Source: CAYYAQ01 sp964469555
Lineage (GTDB): Bacteria > Planctomycetota > UBA1135 > UBA2386
Length of the DNA stretch: 23,200 bases
NCBI GenBank assembly: GCA_964469555.1
Contig: CAYYAQ010000082.1
Span: 1 to 23,200, forward strand
Direction of reading: 5' to 3'
This document shows, piece by piece, positions 21,064 through 23,200 of this stretch. How positions within the stretch are numbered: the stretch's first letter is position 1; each line of letters opens with the position of its first letter. A program made the position numbers and the translations under genes. The notes beneath the pieces are model-generated. The model searched no databases. It worked only from the letters and a program-made list of their open reading frames with translations, and had not been told where the DNA came from.

Positions 21064-23200
21064 TCGACGCCCTCCTCGCCGGCACCGGTCAATCCGACCA
21101 GGCCGACGCCGCCGAGCGCGCTGAAGATCTCATCGTAGGGCTGCCAACCGTCGAGTCGGAAGAGGTCCCCGGCGCGGATTGTTCGCACGATATCCATCGC
21201 GACATCGAGGCCCTTGTCGAGCGCTTCATCGGAGTTGTCGCACTCGTCCTTGGGCCGGCGCCAGTCCTTGGCATTCCAGAATCCCAGGCTGTTCTCGTCG
21301 CGACCGATCGCGATGTAGCCGAGCTCCTTGGGTCTGGCGCCATCGAGCAGTTCGCTGACGAGGAACTCGTAGAGTGGGAGTTGCAAGTCGATCCAAGTGC
21401 CGTCGCGCCTGCGGTGCGCGCTCTCCGGCTTCTTGATCGAGTCCCCGGTCTTGTAGTCCCAGACCGCCCATTCGTTTCGACCCTCGTGGTAATCGATGCG
21501 ATCGATGCGGCCCTTGACTTGGATCGCTTCGCCATCCACGACGAGATCCATGGTGTCGCCTTCCGGGCCCCACTCGACGGCGTGGATGCGCCAGCCCGCC
21601 GCGCGACGCTTCGCCTGCAACGGTGCGAAGCGCTGCAGGCGCAGTTCCAGTTGCTGCAGTTGCAACTGCACCGCCGGCCACGGGCGCCGGCCGTAGACCT
21701 CCACGCCCAGTGCCCGCAGCGTCCCGACCAGGAATTTCGCGATCTCCTCAGGATCTTGCCCTTCCCGCGCAGTTGGGTCCTGTCCGAATCGCTGGAGGAC
21801 CTCGTGCGCCAGGTTGCCGAACGCCCCGCCGTCCATCTCCTGGGCTCGGTCATCGAGGGTCCTGAGTTTCATCACATGCTGTAGGTAGTAGGCGTAAGGC
21901 GATTCGAGGAAGGTCTTGAACGCCGAGACCGTGATGACGTCAGGCGTCTTCAGATCGTGGCGACGCGGTAGCTCCCGCTCCGCATGGTCTGAAGATTCGA
22001 CCGGTGACGTCCTCGCGCTCTCTGCCGTCAGGAACCGTCGCACCCTCGGCGCGACGTCGTTCTCTGCACAGTGGAACACCACCCGGCTCGGTACCTGCGG
22101 ATCGCCGTCGAGACTGCGCCGTCCCGTGATGAATGCCACCCGCTCGCGCGAACGCACGAGCAGTTCGGTCGCGTACATGTCGCGGGCGAGGCGGTTGTCA
22201 TCGTCGACCAGCCCCAATTCACGGCGCAGGCGGTTTGGAAGATACGCGTCGCCCCGTACGGATTCGGGTACGTTGCCATCCTCGAAACCCGTCACTACGA
22301 GCGCCGGTGCGTCGTCGAGCGACAGCTCAAGCCAGCCCAGCATCTCGATCGTCGGCTCCCCTGCGCGAGCCGCCGCGGGCGCCACGGCGTTCCCCTTGTT
22401 CGATACGACGCGCAGGAGGACTTCGATCGTGTCGCTGATCGACATTTTCGGCAAGAGCCCCCCCGGGAGGCCTTCCAACTCGACCAACCCCTTCGCGAGA
22501 CAACGTAGGCTCGCGATCAGTACCCGACCGTTCTCGATTCCTGCGTCGATCTCGTGCTCGCCGTAGATGCGCTCGAAGAATCGACGCAGTGCACTGGTAT
22601 GCGCTTCGACCGGTGCGGGTTCGCATTCCCACAGTTCTGCGAGTAGTTCGCTCGACGCGCGCCACACCGCCTTCATCTTTGCGCGCAGGGAGATGTCGCG
22701 CTTGTTCGACAGGTCCGCTGACCAACTCCCATCCGCGTGCCACGGCAGATGATCGCCGTGGTACTTGTCGACGGTGTCGATCGGCTCGAGCTCGGACGCG
22801 GCGCGCCGCATTGCCGACTCGAAGTCAGGATGCCTTACGAGCCCCGCGAAGTCCTGGAACGAACTGGAGCGCAAGAACGCACCTACCGCGGTCAGCAATC
22901 GAACCGCCGCGGTCCGCGCCATCGCAACTCCCGCCGCATCCCTCGCACGGATACCGGACTCGGCAAGCCGGCGCTTCAGGTAGGGCGACACCTCCGCATC
23001 GGCGATCCCGACGCTGATCTGCTCGGCACGATACTCACCGCCCCAACTCGCGATCACCCGTGCCGCCGCCCACGCCTGATCCCCTGGTCGATCGACGACC
23101 TGCCACTGCTCGAGGTCAAGGGGGGTTTCGCGCGTCGTCCATGCCCCGGCCAGGAGGCACCCGAAGCTGTCGAATCTCTGGGCCTCGGCCTCTGGCGCAA
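21060..23200 (-). CDS. addB: AddB-type helicase-nuclease subunit (partial at right edge)
   Basis: The frame is open from the TGA at 21060-21062 to the window edge, giving about 713 residues; the N-terminus lies outside. The formal start at 23057 is only a GTG inside the gene, since matching coding sequence continues to 23200. The visible part holds the C-terminal half of an inactivated UvrD-like domain (ALVVTGFEDGNVPE, RLARDMYATELLVRSRERV). A PD-(D/E)XK nuclease follows: GNLAHEVLQRFG, GRIDRIDYHEG, VWDYKTGDS and the QLPLYEF helix. This is the layout of AddB, the non-motor nuclease partner of AddA. The four cysteines that hold an iron-sulfur cluster in Bacillus AddB are missing (SPYAYYL instead of CPF..F, and no C-terminal C-x2-C). 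It is coupled to addA by an ATGA overlap. Confidence 0.87.
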   Translation of the reverse strand, partial: APEAEAQRFDSFGCLLAGAWTTRETPLDLEQWQVVDRPGDQAWAAARVIASWGGEYRAEQISVGIADAEVSPYLKRRLAESGIRARDAAGVAMARTAAVRLLTAVGAFLRSSSFQDFAGLVRHPDFESAMRRAASELEPIDTVDKYHGDHLPWHADGSWSADLSNKRDISLRAKMKAVWRASSELLAELWECEPAPVEAHTSALRRFFERIYGEHEIDAGIENGRVLIASLRCLAKGLVELEGLPGGLLPKMSISDTIEVLLRVVSNKGNAVAPAAARAGEPTIEMLGWLELSLDDAPALVVTGFEDGNVPESVRGDAYLPNRLRRELGLVDDDNRLARDMYATELLVRSRERVAFITGRRSLDGDPQVPSRVVFHCAENDVAPRVRRFLTAESARTSPVESSDHAERELPRRHDLKTPDVITVSAFKTFLESPYAYYLQHVMKLRTLDDRAQEMDGGAFGNLAHEVLQRFGQDPTAREGQDPEEIAKFLVGTLRALGVEVYGRRPWPAVQLQLQQLELRLQRFAPLQAKRRAAGWRIHAVEWGPEGDTMDLVVDGEAIQVKGRIDRIDYHEGRNEWAVWDYKTGDSIKKPESAHRRRDGTWIDLQLPLYEFLVSELLDGARPKELGYIAIGRDENSLGFWNAKDWRRPKDECDNSDEALDKGLDVAMDIVRTIRAGDLFRLDGWQPYDEIFSALGGVGLVGLTGAGEEGVE

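Overview
This is a GC-rich bacterial window, most likely from a Planctomycetota genome or metagenome-assembled genome. The main clues are exported TPR proteins, secreted proteins with a lineage-type C-terminal beta module, an ECF-like sigma factor paired with an exported TPR protein, and frequent GTG/TTG starts. The taxonomic call is an inference from protein style, because no rRNA or marker gene is present. A 10-N scaffold gap at 885-894 shows this is a draft assembly, and the gap breaks one gene.

Layout, left to right. (1) 1-3580, plus strand: the end of an unknown gene, a TPR protein split by the gap, a kynureninase-like PLP enzyme, and a decayed RidA-family gene. (2) 3591-5885, minus strand: a secreted subtilisin-like (S8) protease with IPT and C-terminal sorting-like domains. 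(3) 6214-9286, plus strand: a small ExbD-like lipoprotein, a HAD phosphatase, a small membrane protein, a SprT-like metalloprotease and an XdhC-type molybdenum-cofactor chaperone. (4) 9398-12839, plus strand: an exported TPR-like protein, a PlsC-type acyltransferase with a terminator, then an ECF-like sigma factor translationally coupled to an exported TPR protein. A nested RNA structure appears to hide the sigma gene's Shine-Dalgarno sequence. (5) 12911-14212, minus strand: UDP-glucose dehydrogenase, separated from the sigma operon by a strong bidirectional hairpin. (6) 14354-15150, plus strand: a lipoprotein and a tRNA-Val(UAC) gene. (7) 15174-17173, minus strand: a compact three-gene operon of unknown function, consisting of a twin-arginine membrane-anchored protein, a small beta-domain protein and a secreted protein. 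(8) 17174-17823: a gene-poor stretch with an integrase-type transposase fragment. (9) 17824-23200, minus strand: addA and the 3' part of addB, the AddAB helicase-nuclease for double-strand-break repair.

No CRISPR array, phage module or obvious defence island is visible beyond the housekeeping AddAB pair. The most interesting candidates are the three-gene export operon, the SD-sequestering structure in front of the sigma/TPR pair, the kynureninase-like enzyme with a non-canonical active site, and the C-terminal module shared by the two secreted proteins.
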